From positions 1 to 36,347 of the IMG/VR virus record IMGVR_UViG_3300017971_000532: a stretch of DNA of 36,347 bases; one strand, 5' to 3'. Every line of letters begins with the position of its first letter. The stretch's first letter is position 1. The notes beneath the pieces were generated by a model. That model saw nothing but the letters and a program-made list of their open reading frames with translations. It searched no databases and was not told the DNA's origin. The stretch comes from a virus. Both the position numbers and the translations under genes were made by a program. This document shows positions 9,782 through 17,480 of the stretch, one piece after another.

Positions 9782-10117
9782 TCAATCCAACGGGCACAGG
9801 AACATCAACGGCAAAGCAGGCAATGCCGGAATTGGCAGGATGTCCGGAATTGGGATTGGCAACGATAATGGCGGCAACGGAGGCAGCGGCATGCCGGGAA
9901 GCATCACGGGGAGTGCGGGCAATGCCGGTAGTGCCGGGATCGGTGGGATGCCAGGGATAGGTATGGGCAGGCTCAACGGAGGCAACGGAGGCAAGGGCAT
10001 CCCCGGCAACATCAGCGGCAACTCTGGCAGACTTGGCAATGCCGGGATCGGTGGTATCCCTGGGATTGGTATTGGCAATGCCAGGGGTGGCAAAGGTGGA
10101 AGTGTGCACTTGCTCAT
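9782..10117 (-). CDS. Proline-rich 36-residue-repeat protein of the baseplate operon
   Basis: The product is 111 aa, almost entirely Pro, Leu and Ile. After MSKCT come three tandem 36-residue repeats (residues 6-41, 42-77 and 78-107). Each follows LPPLPPL[AS]LPIPIP, then a Pro-Ile/Ala-Leu-Pro run, with MLPGMP ending the first two. The third copy is degenerate and ends LCPLD. The sequence would form polyproline-II-like structure rather than a globular fold. The ATG at 10117 has GAGG eight bases upstream, and its stop overlaps the ribosome site of the next gene; this supports this frame over the overlapping one from 10121. It follows the spike gene directly, so a role as a spike-tip, sleeve or adhesive element is possible. 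That role is inference; only the repeat structure and context are seen. Confidence 0.7.
   Translation of the reverse strand: MSKCTLPPLPPLALPIPIPGIPPIPALPSLPELPLMLPGMPLPPLPPLSLPIPIPGIPPIPALPALPALPVMLPGMPLPPLPPLSLPIPIPDILPIPALPALPLMFLCPLD
9797..10102 (-). repeat. Tandem 108-bp repeats (2.8 copies)
   Basis: Copies lie at 10102-9995, 9994-9887 and 9886-9797 and encode the 36-residue proline-rich units. Copies 1 and 2 are the closest. The third is shortened and diverged. On the plus strand the same DNA reads as a glycine-rich collagen-like frame, which I regard as a by-product of Pro codons (CCN) being read as Gly codons (NGG/GGN). Confidence 0.85.
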
Positions 10118-10127
10118 TCATCCCGCC

Positions 10128-11039
10128 TCACTCTGTGTTCACCTTGGTGCTCAATGTTGCCGGTGACAATGGCGTTGTTGTCCCGCTTGGTCCCGTGCCA
10201 GTCGGGTGTATGTGTGCATCATACTCACTCTTGGTGTCATTCCCTCTCAACACAGGTGTGTCCGCTCCATCTCCCAGATTGACTTCTGATGCCGCATTGA
10301 TGTTTGCTTTGTCACACGTTACATCCACGTTGTTGGCCGCAGATATGTTCACACCACCTTGGCTGAGAATATTGATCACGCCATCAGCCATGGTGATCAT
10401 ATTTCCAAATTTGTCAATTACCTTGGTGCCTTCAGCATCGGTTGAATGGGTGTTACCATGTTCATCAATGATGCTCACAGCCCCATTCTTGGCATCCATG
10501 TAAATGGTGGAGCCTTTCTTGTTTGCCAGCACAATCGACCCATCTTTGTCAAATGCGACAAAGGCATAGTCAACAGAATCCTCGCCAGTCGGTTGTGCCC
10601 AACTCAACCGCACACTTTCATCACCTTCGGTATCATCAAACAATAACACATGGCCAGCAGGCGTGATGAGGCCACGCCTTTTGCCATAATTGGTCTTGAA
10701 ATCCTCTGGGATGGGTCTGGGTGCCGGTCTGGTTGCCTCATCCCCCTCATCAATCTCACCCCAAAATCGCCTTCCCCTCCACCTGATGTCTGGATCCCAA
10801 ATTCGTGATTGCCCTCTGTGTTCATCTGTGGTGGAAGCCATCACAATCTCAATCTCCACCATCTCATCAACATCAGGGATTGTGAACCATCCCCAATGAT
10901 GCACAGGCTCAATCCACGATGAAATTGGTGTTTCATCGCTGCCCAGAAAGTCTGGACAAATGACCTTGATTCTGCCACGTTGTTCTGGATCTTGATTATC
11001 CACAACTTTGGCAATGAATTTTTCACTCAACGATGGCAT
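10128..11039 (-). CDS. Baseplate spike protein (gpV / T4 gp5 / VgrG-type)
   Basis: The product is 303 aa from the ATG that overlaps the hub stop as TAATG. Residues ~7-75 form an OB-fold of the gp5/gpV type: AKVVDNQDPEQRGRIKV, then an aromatic loop (HHWGWF) and IPDVDEMVEIEI. The middle contains GHVLLFDDTEGDESVRL. From about residue 175 a run of short beta repeats (GSIVLANKKGSTIYMD, GAVSIIDEHGNTHSTD, KFGNMITMADGVINIL) fits the triple-stranded beta-helix that makes the membrane-piercing spike. The C-terminus is HIHPTGTGPSGT.TPLSP, typical of phage spikes. It would trimerise on the upstream hub protein. A lysozyme domain like that of T4 gp5 is absent. Family assignment is firm. Confidence 0.88.
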   Translation of the reverse strand: MPSLSEKFIAKVVDNQDPEQRGRIKVICPDFLGSDETPISSWIEPVHHWGWFTIPDVDEMVEIEIVMASTTDEHRGQSRIWDPDIRWRGRRFWGEIDEGDEATRPAPRPIPEDFKTNYGKRRGLITPAGHVLLFDDTEGDESVRLSWAQPTGEDSVDYAFVAFDKDGSIVLANKKGSTIYMDAKNGAVSIIDEHGNTHSTDAEGTKVIDKFGNMITMADGVINILSQGGVNISAANNVDVTCDKANINAASEVNLGDGADTPVLRGNDTKSEYDAHIHPTGTGPSGTTTPLSPATLSTKVNTE

Positions 11040-12265
11040 TATGAAAGTGCCTTCCTTCCGTGCCAATCGCACTGATATCCGTTGCCCCCAAGGACATGGC
11101 GCACCCTGTCCATGTAGTATTTGCCATCCCATGGACGGCCAAGCCCTTCAATATAGTGTTCCTGCCTCGCCATCAAATTCTCAATTCCAACTGTTCTACC
11201 CCTGGCAATGATGAAATTCTCTTTGTTGCGCCTGAACCATGATTCAGCCCATGCCTTGAGCTTTTCAGGCGTGTTGATGTGTGTGCCTGCCATGAATTTG
11301 AATGAATACTCCCCGATGAACAATTGGACTGTCTCTGCACTCTTCAGATCTGTTTTGATCTTGTCCTTGGCTGTTCCTTCAAACAGGATTGAATCCTGGC
11401 CGGTGTCTTCATCAACAAACAGTTGCGCTTCCATCAACTGTCCATATTTGCCTGAACTCCTGTTGCCATATGCCTGGATCTTGATCTCTGTGTATTTGTC
11501 CTGAAACAACATTTCAGGCTCAAATGAGAACAAGGATGTGGCAACCCCAGCGTTGTATTTGAATGTGTACACCTTTTCTTGCTCAAGTGCCAACGGCTTG
11601 TTCGGGTCCTTGAAGTGCAATTGCCAATGACCCTGCTTGTCTGAATCAACCCAAAACAAATATCCGGTCAAATTTGACAGACATTTGATGAAATCATAAT
11701 CTGACAAATCGGCTGGCCTGTCAAGATTCTCAATTTCAGGCAAATCAACTGAATCGACATCATCAACGCGCATGAAGTTTTCCAACCCTATTTGCTCAAC
11801 CACATCGCTGACTGATGCATCTCCATAGTTGATTTTCTTGATGGCTTTGGCCAAATCCTTCTTGCCAGAACCTTGTGCCTTTTCAGCTGCTTCCTCCCTG
11901 CGCTTCTTGTCAGCAGGATCAGTGCGCATCATCACCCAATCCTTGCTGTACCCCTTGACTTCCAACGTCGGCATTCCACCCGGTGGGAACAAGATCCTTG
12001 GCCTGGCCAAAATGACTCTGCCAATGTATGTGGGCAGCTTGGCTCCCCAGCCAATCCAGATGGACATTTCGTTGTATGGCTGGAATAGCTTGGTTGTTGA
12101 CAAGATAAAATCCGGGTTTGAGAATGTCACTTTTGCCATGTCCGCCATGCCGTCTGAACTCTCATACTCCAGAGTTTGGACAAAGTCTGTGACGTTGGCT
12201 TGGATCTCTTGATTCTCCACCTCCAATACAAAGAATGGAGCAAGGTTGTCTGGTGCTTCTGCCAT
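11039..12265 (-). CDS. Baseplate hub protein (gpD / T4 gp27-like)
   Basis: The product is 408 aa from the ATG at 12265, which overlaps the upstream stop as TGATG and has GGAG seven bases before it. An in-frame TTG one codon earlier is less likely. The N-terminus (FVLEVENQEIQANVTDFVQT, then MADMAKVTFSNP) and the segment LPTYIGRVILARP are typical of late-control D/gp27-like hub proteins. These form the ring between the tube and the spike. Residues ~130-150 hold a Lys/Ala-rich charged insert. Later parts (DLSDYDFIKCLSNLTGYLFWVD and LKAWAESWFRRN) match the remaining hub domains. The spike gene follows directly with a one-base overlap, which supports a hub-spike complex. Confidence 0.85.
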   Translation of the reverse strand: MAEAPDNLAPFFVLEVENQEIQANVTDFVQTLEYESSDGMADMAKVTFSNPDFILSTTKLFQPYNEMSIWIGWGAKLPTYIGRVILARPRILFPPGGMPTLEVKGYSKDWVMMRTDPADKKRREEAAEKAQGSGKKDLAKAIKKINYGDASVSDVVEQIGLENFMRVDDVDSVDLPEIENLDRPADLSDYDFIKCLSNLTGYLFWVDSDKQGHWQLHFKDPNKPLALEQEKVYTFKYNAGVATSLFSFEPEMLFQDKYTEIKIQAYGNRSSGKYGQLMEAQLFVDEDTGQDSILFEGTAKDKIKTDLKSAETVQLFIGEYSFKFMAGTHINTPEKLKAWAESWFRRNKENFIIARGRTVGIENLMARQEHYIEGLGRPWDGKYYMDRVRHVLGGNGYQCDWHGRKALS

Positions 12266-13035
12266 CAATGCTCCAAGACGATATGCGATGTGTATGATCT
12301 GTTCCTTGCATCAAACACCTGCAATCTCAACGTCCGTTGCGGAGACACCGCCCGTCTGTAGGCTGTCTTCAACGCAATGGACGTTTGTTCCACTGTCTCC
12401 TTGCGTAGCGCTGCCGTAGAAGGCAGCTTGATGACATCTGCAACCCGGATATTGGGCTTGTCTGGATGGCGCTTGCGTATGATGTCCCCTACATCCGCGT
12501 CACCATATTCCCGCAAGGTCAACATCTCATAGTAGTCACGGCTGCGTGCTGTGTGGTATCTGGTCTCTGGAGGTGGCTTGTTTTCAACGTCCAACGACCA
12601 CGCCACATATTCTCTGAGACGGATGCTGAAGCTCACTGAACGCAGACTTCCATCGCTGCGTGGCTCACCATATTCAATGTTGCTGATACCTTCGATGACA
12701 CACTGGCGCAGCGCAAGATGTGCATCACCTACCCAAAATTGCAACACTGGTGGCCTACCCAGGTCCGGGTTGACCTTGGCCCAACTTCTCAGCATTGCAA
12801 AGATTTTGTACACATTCTCGGTAGAACCATCTGCAAAAAACAATCCTCTGAATGATACTGTTTCACTGTTGCCATGAACAAAGTGAAGGATTGCATTTTG
12901 ACGACTCAATGCCGTGGATTCTGCGTATGTGGCGCTGATGTCGTGATTCACATCTTCTGCTGGAAATTGTCCTTCAATTTCCTCACCAATCTCGTCATTG
13001 GCAAGCCACCATTTGTTCAAATTCGACCAAGCCAT
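12265..13035 (-). CDS. Tube-baseplate junction protein with LysM-like end (CIS tube-initiator/gp53-like)
   Basis: The product is 256 aa. The first ~150 residues have the pattern of the contractile-injection-system tube-initiator domain: EGQFPAEDVNHDISATYAES, NAILHFVHGNSETVSF, GLFFAD, and PPVLQFWVGDA. Residues ~175-205 (REYGDADVGDIIRKRHPDKP then VADVIKLPS) have the LysM-like signature seen in gp53/XkdP-type baseplate proteins. In such proteins this part contacts peptidoglycan or joins the hub to the tube. The ATG has AGGAG eight bases upstream, overlapping the tape-measure stop. The order tape measure, LysM-like protein, hub, spike is standard for myophages. The exact family name is uncertain. 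Confidence 0.75.
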   Translation of the reverse strand: MAWSNLNKWWLANDEIGEEIEGQFPAEDVNHDISATYAESTALSRQNAILHFVHGNSETVSFRGLFFADGSTENVYKIFAMLRSWAKVNPDLGRPPVLQFWVGDAHLALRQCVIEGISNIEYGEPRSDGSLRSVSFSIRLREYVAWSLDVENKPPPETRYHTARSRDYYEMLTLREYGDADVGDIIRKRHPDKPNIRVADVIKLPSTAALRKETVEQTSIALKTAYRRAVSPQRTLRLQVFDARNRSYTSHIVLEH

Positions 13036-13044
13036 GTATCACTC

Positions 13045-15579
13045 CTATGCCAATGACTCATGGGTGGTTGGCACAGCACCATATTCACACGCAGTCCTGG
13101 GCACCCATGGCGTGGTCTTGGCTGCTGTGCGTTCGTTGATTTCCGCCTGGTGGCGCTGCAATGCCGTGCCAACCTCTCGACCATCAACGCACAGGGTGCT
13201 CTTGACGTTGGTCGTGCGTTTGTCGTCAATTCTGATGCCGGCTGTGACTGCCGCTGCTTTCTTGGTGCGCTTGGCTGCTTCCTGTTCCCTCTTGGCTGCA
13301 TTGATCATACTCAGGATCTCATTCCACTGCCTTTCCTTCACACTCCCAGCCTCAAGTGTGTCCACCCACTTCACCAACGCTTCTTGGTGTGGTGCCAGTG
13401 CCGCTGCAATCTGTTTCTTTTGGCCTTTGGTGATGCCTTCAACCAACGCTCCACCAGAATACACAAGGTGCCGCATCTCAGGTGCTTCCATGATTTCCAG
13501 GCCATAATCCTCCCACCTGGTAAGACTGAATGTGGCAATCTTTTTCTCTCTGCGCTCTTCAACTATTCCCAGGAAGGCCAGAGCATCATGAATAGCGTTG
13601 CGGAGCATCAACAGCGCCTCACCAATCAGTTTGATGACTTCCGATATGGCAGAAAGCACACCACCGAGGATCAACCCCAATGTTTCACCCCACTCACCCC
13701 AAATTGACTTGGTGCCGGATGCTGTATCATCTGAGCCTTCCCATATCCACCCAAAGATGGCATCGATGATGTTCCACAATCCCATGAAGATTTCACCAAC
13801 CACCTCAACTGCATTCTTGAACCCTTTCCAGAATCCCTCGATGAACGGCTTGAGGGCATTTTCCCACACATTTGTGATGACTTGCTTGAATCCCTCCCAC
13901 ACTCGCTTGACGGTATCAAACAAGCTCTCATTTTCTCGCTTCAATGCCATGAGGATGCCGATGATGGCCAACACAATCAACCCAACCGGCCCCATGGCGA
14001 GTTTGAACAACAGGCCCAACCCCTTGATGATTGGGAACAATCCACCTTTGATTGCCCAACCAAGCAACCCTACGGCAAACATGACCGGAACAAATGCCGC
14101 CGCAAGTGAACCAATCTTGATGATCATGGCAACGATATTCCTCACACCCTCGTTGCCAAATTTCTCAGCAATCCATCTTCCTGCGTCCTTGACCGTCTGA
14201 ACCAGACTTTTCCAACCAGCCTTCAGCGACTCGATGGCATCCATGAAACCCATGGCGACTGCAACTGTTGTCTCGCCATATTCGCCCATTATCTGTTGGG
14301 CTTTTTCCTCAACGGTCAAGCCTTCCTTCCTGGCTTTCTTCAGGTCTTGGACGGCAAACAACACGCTGTTCAATCCACCGGTCATTTCTCTGACGGTTTT
14401 CTGCATTGGTCCAAGCATCTCTCCAAACACTTCGATGCTGGCCTGCTCCACTGATGCAGAAAACAGAACCATTGCGCCTCTGAAGTTGTCCAGCCGCCTC
14501 TTTGCCATGTCAGCTGCTACACCTTCACCCTCGGATGCTTTCTCAGCAGCATCCAGCAGCTTGTTGTAGCCTTCGACACCGGCCTTGGCCAAAGCATTGT
14601 ATGCACGCGCACCCCGCTTGCCAAACAACTCTTGCGCAGCATTCAACCTCTGCATCCTGGTTGGCAAGGCATCAATGTGTTTCCTGAAGTCGGCAACCAA
14701 CTCACCGATGTTGCGAAGCTCACCGCTGTCATCGTGCATTTCAATCCGCCATTTCTTCATCAACTTGGTCGCCTTCCCTGAAGGCTTGGCAAGTTTGGTC
14801 ATCATGGCGGTGAAGGTTGTGCCGGCCAATGTGCCTTGAAGTCCTGCATCTGCGATAGTGGACATGGCCGCGCCTGCTTGGTCAATCTTCAGACCCAACT
14901 GGCTGGCAGCAGCAGCGCCCATCCTGAAGCTGTTGCCCAATTCAGAAATTGTGGTATTGGTTTTGGTTGACACCAGTGCAAATACATCTGCGATGTGGCT
15001 GGCATCGCCCCACTCATGGCCCAGCGCTTTGATGGTATTGGCAACGATCTTGGATGCATCGCCCAATTCCATGCCTTCAGCTGCTGCCATATTCAAGACA
15101 CCACCGATGCCTGACAGCACTTGTTCTTGATCAGCACCGGCTCTGGCCATCATCTCCATGGCATCACCGGCCTGCTTTGCCGTGAACACTGATTCAACAC
15201 CCAATTGCTTTGCTCTGTCAATCAGCGGTTCAATTGCATCCTTGTTGACTCTGTAGATGGAAGCAACATTGGACATCTGTTGCTCAAAGTCTGCTGCCTT
15301 GCCCACTGCCTTACCTATCCCCAAGGCAACAGGCATCATCGAAAAACTCAATGTGCGCAACCCTGCGCCAATTTGGCCAAATGCTGCGCCCATCCCCCGC
15401 ATTGCTGTTCTGATTCTGGTGGCCATGCGAGTCACGGCCATGCCAACACGCCCAGTCGCAGCGATGAATGAATTGCTGGACTGGCTCATCTTCATAAAGC
15501 CCTGCTGCACCCTCCCCATGCCTCTCACGGCTTGGGTGTGATCAAAAGTCAGCACACCTCCAAGTCCTAATCTATGCAT
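13045..15579 (-). CDS. Tail tape measure protein (TP901-type)
   Basis: I place the start at the ATG at 15579, giving 844 aa, because GAGGT lies eight bases upstream; a GTG two codons earlier touches the chaperone stop. The N-terminal third matches the TP901 tape-measure core: KAADFEQQMSNVASIYRVN, SVFTAKQAGDAMEMMARAGA, then QEQVLSGIGGVLNMAAAEGM, later LGLKIDQAGAAMSTIADAG and AAQELFGKRGARAYNAL. Roughly residues 490-560 are strongly hydrophobic (VPVMFAVGLLGWAI, GPVGLIVLAIIGILMAL), as is common in proteins that are ejected and inserted in the host membrane. By the usual rule of about 1.5 Angstrom per residue the tail would be near 125 nm long. It follows the tail assembly chaperone genes, as expected. 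Confidence 0.92.
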   Translation of the reverse strand: MHRLGLGGVLTFDHTQAVRGMGRVQQGFMKMSQSSNSFIAATGRVGMAVTRMATRIRTAMRGMGAAFGQIGAGLRTLSFSMMPVALGIGKAVGKAADFEQQMSNVASIYRVNKDAIEPLIDRAKQLGVESVFTAKQAGDAMEMMARAGADQEQVLSGIGGVLNMAAAEGMELGDASKIVANTIKALGHEWGDASHIADVFALVSTKTNTTISELGNSFRMGAAAASQLGLKIDQAGAAMSTIADAGLQGTLAGTTFTAMMTKLAKPSGKATKLMKKWRIEMHDDSGELRNIGELVADFRKHIDALPTRMQRLNAAQELFGKRGARAYNALAKAGVEGYNKLLDAAEKASEGEGVAADMAKRRLDNFRGAMVLFSASVEQASIEVFGEMLGPMQKTVREMTGGLNSVLFAVQDLKKARKEGLTVEEKAQQIMGEYGETTVAVAMGFMDAIESLKAGWKSLVQTVKDAGRWIAEKFGNEGVRNIVAMIIKIGSLAAAFVPVMFAVGLLGWAIKGGLFPIIKGLGLLFKLAMGPVGLIVLAIIGILMALKRENESLFDTVKRVWEGFKQVITNVWENALKPFIEGFWKGFKNAVEVVGEIFMGLWNIIDAIFGWIWEGSDDTASGTKSIWGEWGETLGLILGGVLSAISEVIKLIGEALLMLRNAIHDALAFLGIVEERREKKIATFSLTRWEDYGLEIMEAPEMRHLVYSGGALVEGITKGQKKQIAAALAPHQEALVKWVDTLEAGSVKERQWNEILSMINAAKREQEAAKRTKKAAAVTAGIRIDDKRTTNVKSTLCVDGREVGTALQRHQAEINERTAAKTTPWVPRTACEYGAVPTTHESLA

Positions 15580-15585
15580 GGCCAC

Positions 15586-16658
15586 CTACCTCTTGCGCCC
15601 ACCCCTTTTTCTTCCACCAGGCTTTTTCAAGGGCACGCCTTTTTTCTTGCCCTTCATAGCCTTTGCTTCATCCTTCAATTGCTTCATAAGTCTTTTCAGA
15701 TACCAACGACGGTCCTCATGAAGCATGTGCTCAACATCCCCGTAACTCATCCCAGGGATGAAATATGTCATCAAAAACATTTCTTCCCGCAACGTGTCAA
15801 GCGGTGTTACCGGGAAGAAATGCCGAAAAAACTGTCAAAACCCCAATCTATTGGCAACTCAAAATCCCTGTTGCATCTGGGGCACACATCCTTGATGGAC
15901 ATGTCTGGGCCCAGAGCATTGGCATCAATCTCAGCCGTGATCTGCTCCAGATCCCTCTTGCTCATCTCATCCAGTTCATGGTCGGCAAGTACCAACTGTT
16001 GATCGTGCCCACCGACCTTGTGGATGCTGCCATTGATGATGGCATACTTGGCCTCACCGGTGTTCATCTGGCCCTTCACTGCTTCCATGGCATACCATCT
16101 AGCTGGCCCCAGAAGCAACTCAGTCACCGTTTTGTTGCGAAGCTCAAACGGGTCTTGGAGTTTGTATGTCCAATTCATGTTTGGCAGGCCAACTGGTTGT
16201 TTGTCATCCTTCACAGGCTCAACCGGCTGAGGCACGCGCACTTCAACTGTATTCAAATCAGCCGCAAAGTCAAACTGATTTGTGCAATTGGGGCAGCGCA
16301 ATTTCATGTCGCAGACATTACCAATGGATTGCCGACGTAACCAGACATATGCATAGTAGACATCTGCCATGAATGCTTGGCTGATGTGAATCCGCCTGGC
16401 GTTGAAGTCCATCGGTTCAAAGTCGTGTGGTCCCATCCGTTTGTACAGGGTTGCCAGCACCATGCTTGTGAATTGGGCAACGCTGATGCCCTGATTCTTG
16501 GCACGCATCGCACCCAATTCCTTTTCGTGCTTCATCTTCCACGGCAATTCAGACAGTTGCTTACCTATTTGGCCATTTGATTCTATGCCAATGGGCAACT
16601 GCGGTCCAAGCTCTGCCAGCGTGACCGTGCTGTAACGGATTTTGGGTTTTACTGCCAC
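15586..16658 (-). CDS. Tail assembly chaperone, long -1 frameshift product
   Basis: This is the extended form of the tail assembly chaperone, equivalent to lambda gpGT. Translation begins at GTG 16658 and follows the zero frame through codon 278 (Phe, TTC, at 15827-15825). It then slips back one base so that 15825 is read again, and continues in the -1 frame to the TAG at 15586, for 357 aa in all. The join reads SFFRHFFPVTPLDTLREEMF and the -1 frame is open throughout the overlap. The added part contains FIPGMSYGDVEHML and EDRRWYLKRLMKQLKDEA, then a Lys/Arg-rich tail. In lambda-type systems the long form recruits the tape measure, whose gene begins 7 bases downstream. A TTG or ATG (15792, 15780) could also start the second part separately. 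Confidence 0.75.
15778..15831 (-). promoter_or_regulatory. Programmed -1 frameshift signal: slippery heptamer plus stem-loop
   Basis: On the coding strand the heptamer T-TTT-TTC (15831-15825) is in the zero frame at codons 277-278. Two bases later a perfect 12-bp stem begins: CATTTCTTCCCG (15822-15811) pairs with CGGGAAGAAATG (15789-15778) across a 21-nt loop. The zero-frame stop TAA lies at the start of that loop. Melting the four bottom pairs would leave an 8-bp stem about six bases from the slip site, which is the usual spacing for a stimulatory hairpin. Confidence 0.85.
15807..16658 (-). CDS. Tail assembly chaperone, short form, with CxxC pairs
   Basis: The product is 283 aa. The start is GTG with a strong GGAGGTGA five bases upstream. 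Two CPxC pairs, at residues 122/125 (RCPNCTNQF) and 259/262 (VCPRCNRDF), could form one zinc site. Other marked segments are LPWKMKHEKELGAMRAKN and the conserved-looking LADHELDEMSKRDLEQI, DANALGPDM. The gene sits between tail tube and tape measure, where tail assembly chaperones are encoded in nearly all long-tailed phages. The C-terminus DWGFDSFFGISSR holds the slip codons, so ribosomes that do not shift make this short form. Chaperone function is inferred from position and the frameshift arrangement. The CxxC pairs resemble those of T4 gp26-type proteins. Confidence 0.8.
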   Translation of the reverse strand: MAVKPKIRYSTVTLAELGPQLPIGIESNGQIGKQLSELPWKMKHEKELGAMRAKNQGISVAQFTSMVLATLYKRMGPHDFEPMDFNARRIHISQAFMADVYYAYVWLRRQSIGNVCDMKLRCPNCTNQFDFAADLNTVEVRVPQPVEPVKDDKQPVGLPNMNWTYKLQDPFELRNKTVTELLLGPARWYAMEAVKGQMNTGEAKYAIINGSIHKVGGHDQQLVLADHELDEMSKRDLEQITAEIDANALGPDMSIKDVCPRCNRDFELPIDWGFDSFFGISSR

Positions 16659-16718
16659 GGTTCACCTCCAATCGGCGTGATCGCCTTGTTAGGCCCAACC
16701 GCTGGGGTTGTGGGTTGG

Positions 16719-17156
16719 TTAGATGGGCAGGATGTCATCCGCCCTGAATGTCCACTCCACCTGCGCCATCTCACCTTCATTGGCCATCTCCAAGTCCGGC
16801 AAACCACGCTTGGACGGGAAGATGTTGACCAACGAATAGGTGCGCAGCACCTGACCGCTGATGGACTTGTGGATCAGCGTTGCAGCCTTCTTGTACAAGG
16901 GGCTGACGTCATCCTGTGACTCGCTGTACCAAAGCTCCATTGCGGCCTGCTCCGCAAGATGGTGCATCGGCAACATAGCCGTGAACTCCACCGGCCCGGT
17001 GTTGCCACCGCTGGCAACCGTCCGATCTGGTAGTTCAACAACCTGCAATTCTTCCTCGATGCCGCTGATTTCTGTGAACATCAGCGATGGCAATCCCAGC
17101 ACCAACAGTTCATATTTGTTGACCGGGATGTGATCAGGCTGAAGTACGCTTTTCAT
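16719..17156 (-). CDS. Tail tube protein (T4 gp19-like)
   Basis: The product is 145 aa, the usual length for gp19-type tube proteins. Family features are the N-terminal NKYELLVLGLPSLMFTEISG, the VVELPDRTVASGG stretch, ELWYSES near residue 78, LRTYSLVNIFPSK, and the closing VEWTFRADDI. It would polymerise as stacked hexamers to form the inner tube inside the sheath. The ATG follows GGAGGT. Its place between the sheath gene and the tail chaperone is standard. Codon third positions are rich in G and C compared with neighbouring low-copy genes, as in the sheath and capsid genes, in line with high expression. Confidence 0.9.
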   Translation of the reverse strand: MKSVLQPDHIPVNKYELLVLGLPSLMFTEISGIEEELQVVELPDRTVASGGNTGPVEFTAMLPMHHLAEQAAMELWYSESQDDVSPLYKKAATLIHKSISGQVLRTYSLVNIFPSKRGLPDLEMANEGEMAQVEWTFRADDILPI

Positions 17157-17210
17157 GTCTTACCTCCACGGATAAAGGCACCAATCAATGGGCCTTGGGT
17201 CCGTCGTTTG

Positions 17211-17423
17211 CTACTCTTCAGCGGTGACTTCCACCGCTAAGTCGGTTGCGGTTGACGGCGTGGTGCTGGAATCGTGATCGGCCTTGAGTTGATTGAACTG
17301 CGTCACCACATCAGCCTGGAAGTCCACCAACCCCTTCAGGACGTCATACAGGTTGTCTGTTCCATGGGATTCATCCAGCCCAGCGCCCGCATTGCCCACG
17401 AGTCTTTTCAATGTGACTGCCAT
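17211..17423 (-). CDS. Small 70-aa protein between sheath and tube genes
   Basis: The product is 70 aa with no family I recognise. The ATG has GAGG immediately upstream, the frame is clean, and codon use resembles the sheath and tube genes on either side. The protein is acidic. It has a short basic N-terminus (MAVTLKRLVGNAGAGLD), a predicted helix around residues 24-48 (LYDVLKGLVDFQADVVTQFN) and a Thr/Ser/Ala-rich end. It could be a tail-tube accessory or a minor virion protein. Only the location and codon use support that it is a real gene. Confidence 0.6.
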   Translation of the reverse strand: MAVTLKRLVGNAGAGLDESHGTDNLYDVLKGLVDFQADVVTQFNQLKADHDSSTTPSTATDLAVEVTAEE

Positions 17424-17480
17424 TTCCTCACCTCACTATTGATGAAGGTTTATGTTTCCCTTGCGTTTTCTTGTTTTGCG

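Noticed and set aside
9774-10121. Alternative minus-strand frame (115 aa) over the proline-rich gene
   Set aside because: It starts 4 bases earlier but with poor ribosome-site spacing. Its stop does not fit the next gene's ribosome site as well as the stop at 9782. It also lacks a clean repeat or domain.
9756-10166. Plus-strand glycine-rich, collagen-like frame
   Set aside because: It is the reverse of the proline-rich repeats: CCN codons read backwards as NGG/GGN. It runs against the operon and overlaps the ends of two well-placed genes.
15586-15792. Independent 68-aa gene starting at TTG or ATG after the tail chaperone
   Set aside because: No good ribosome site precedes either start, and the frame is open upstream to the slip site. 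The frameshift extension explains it better, though some separate initiation is possible.
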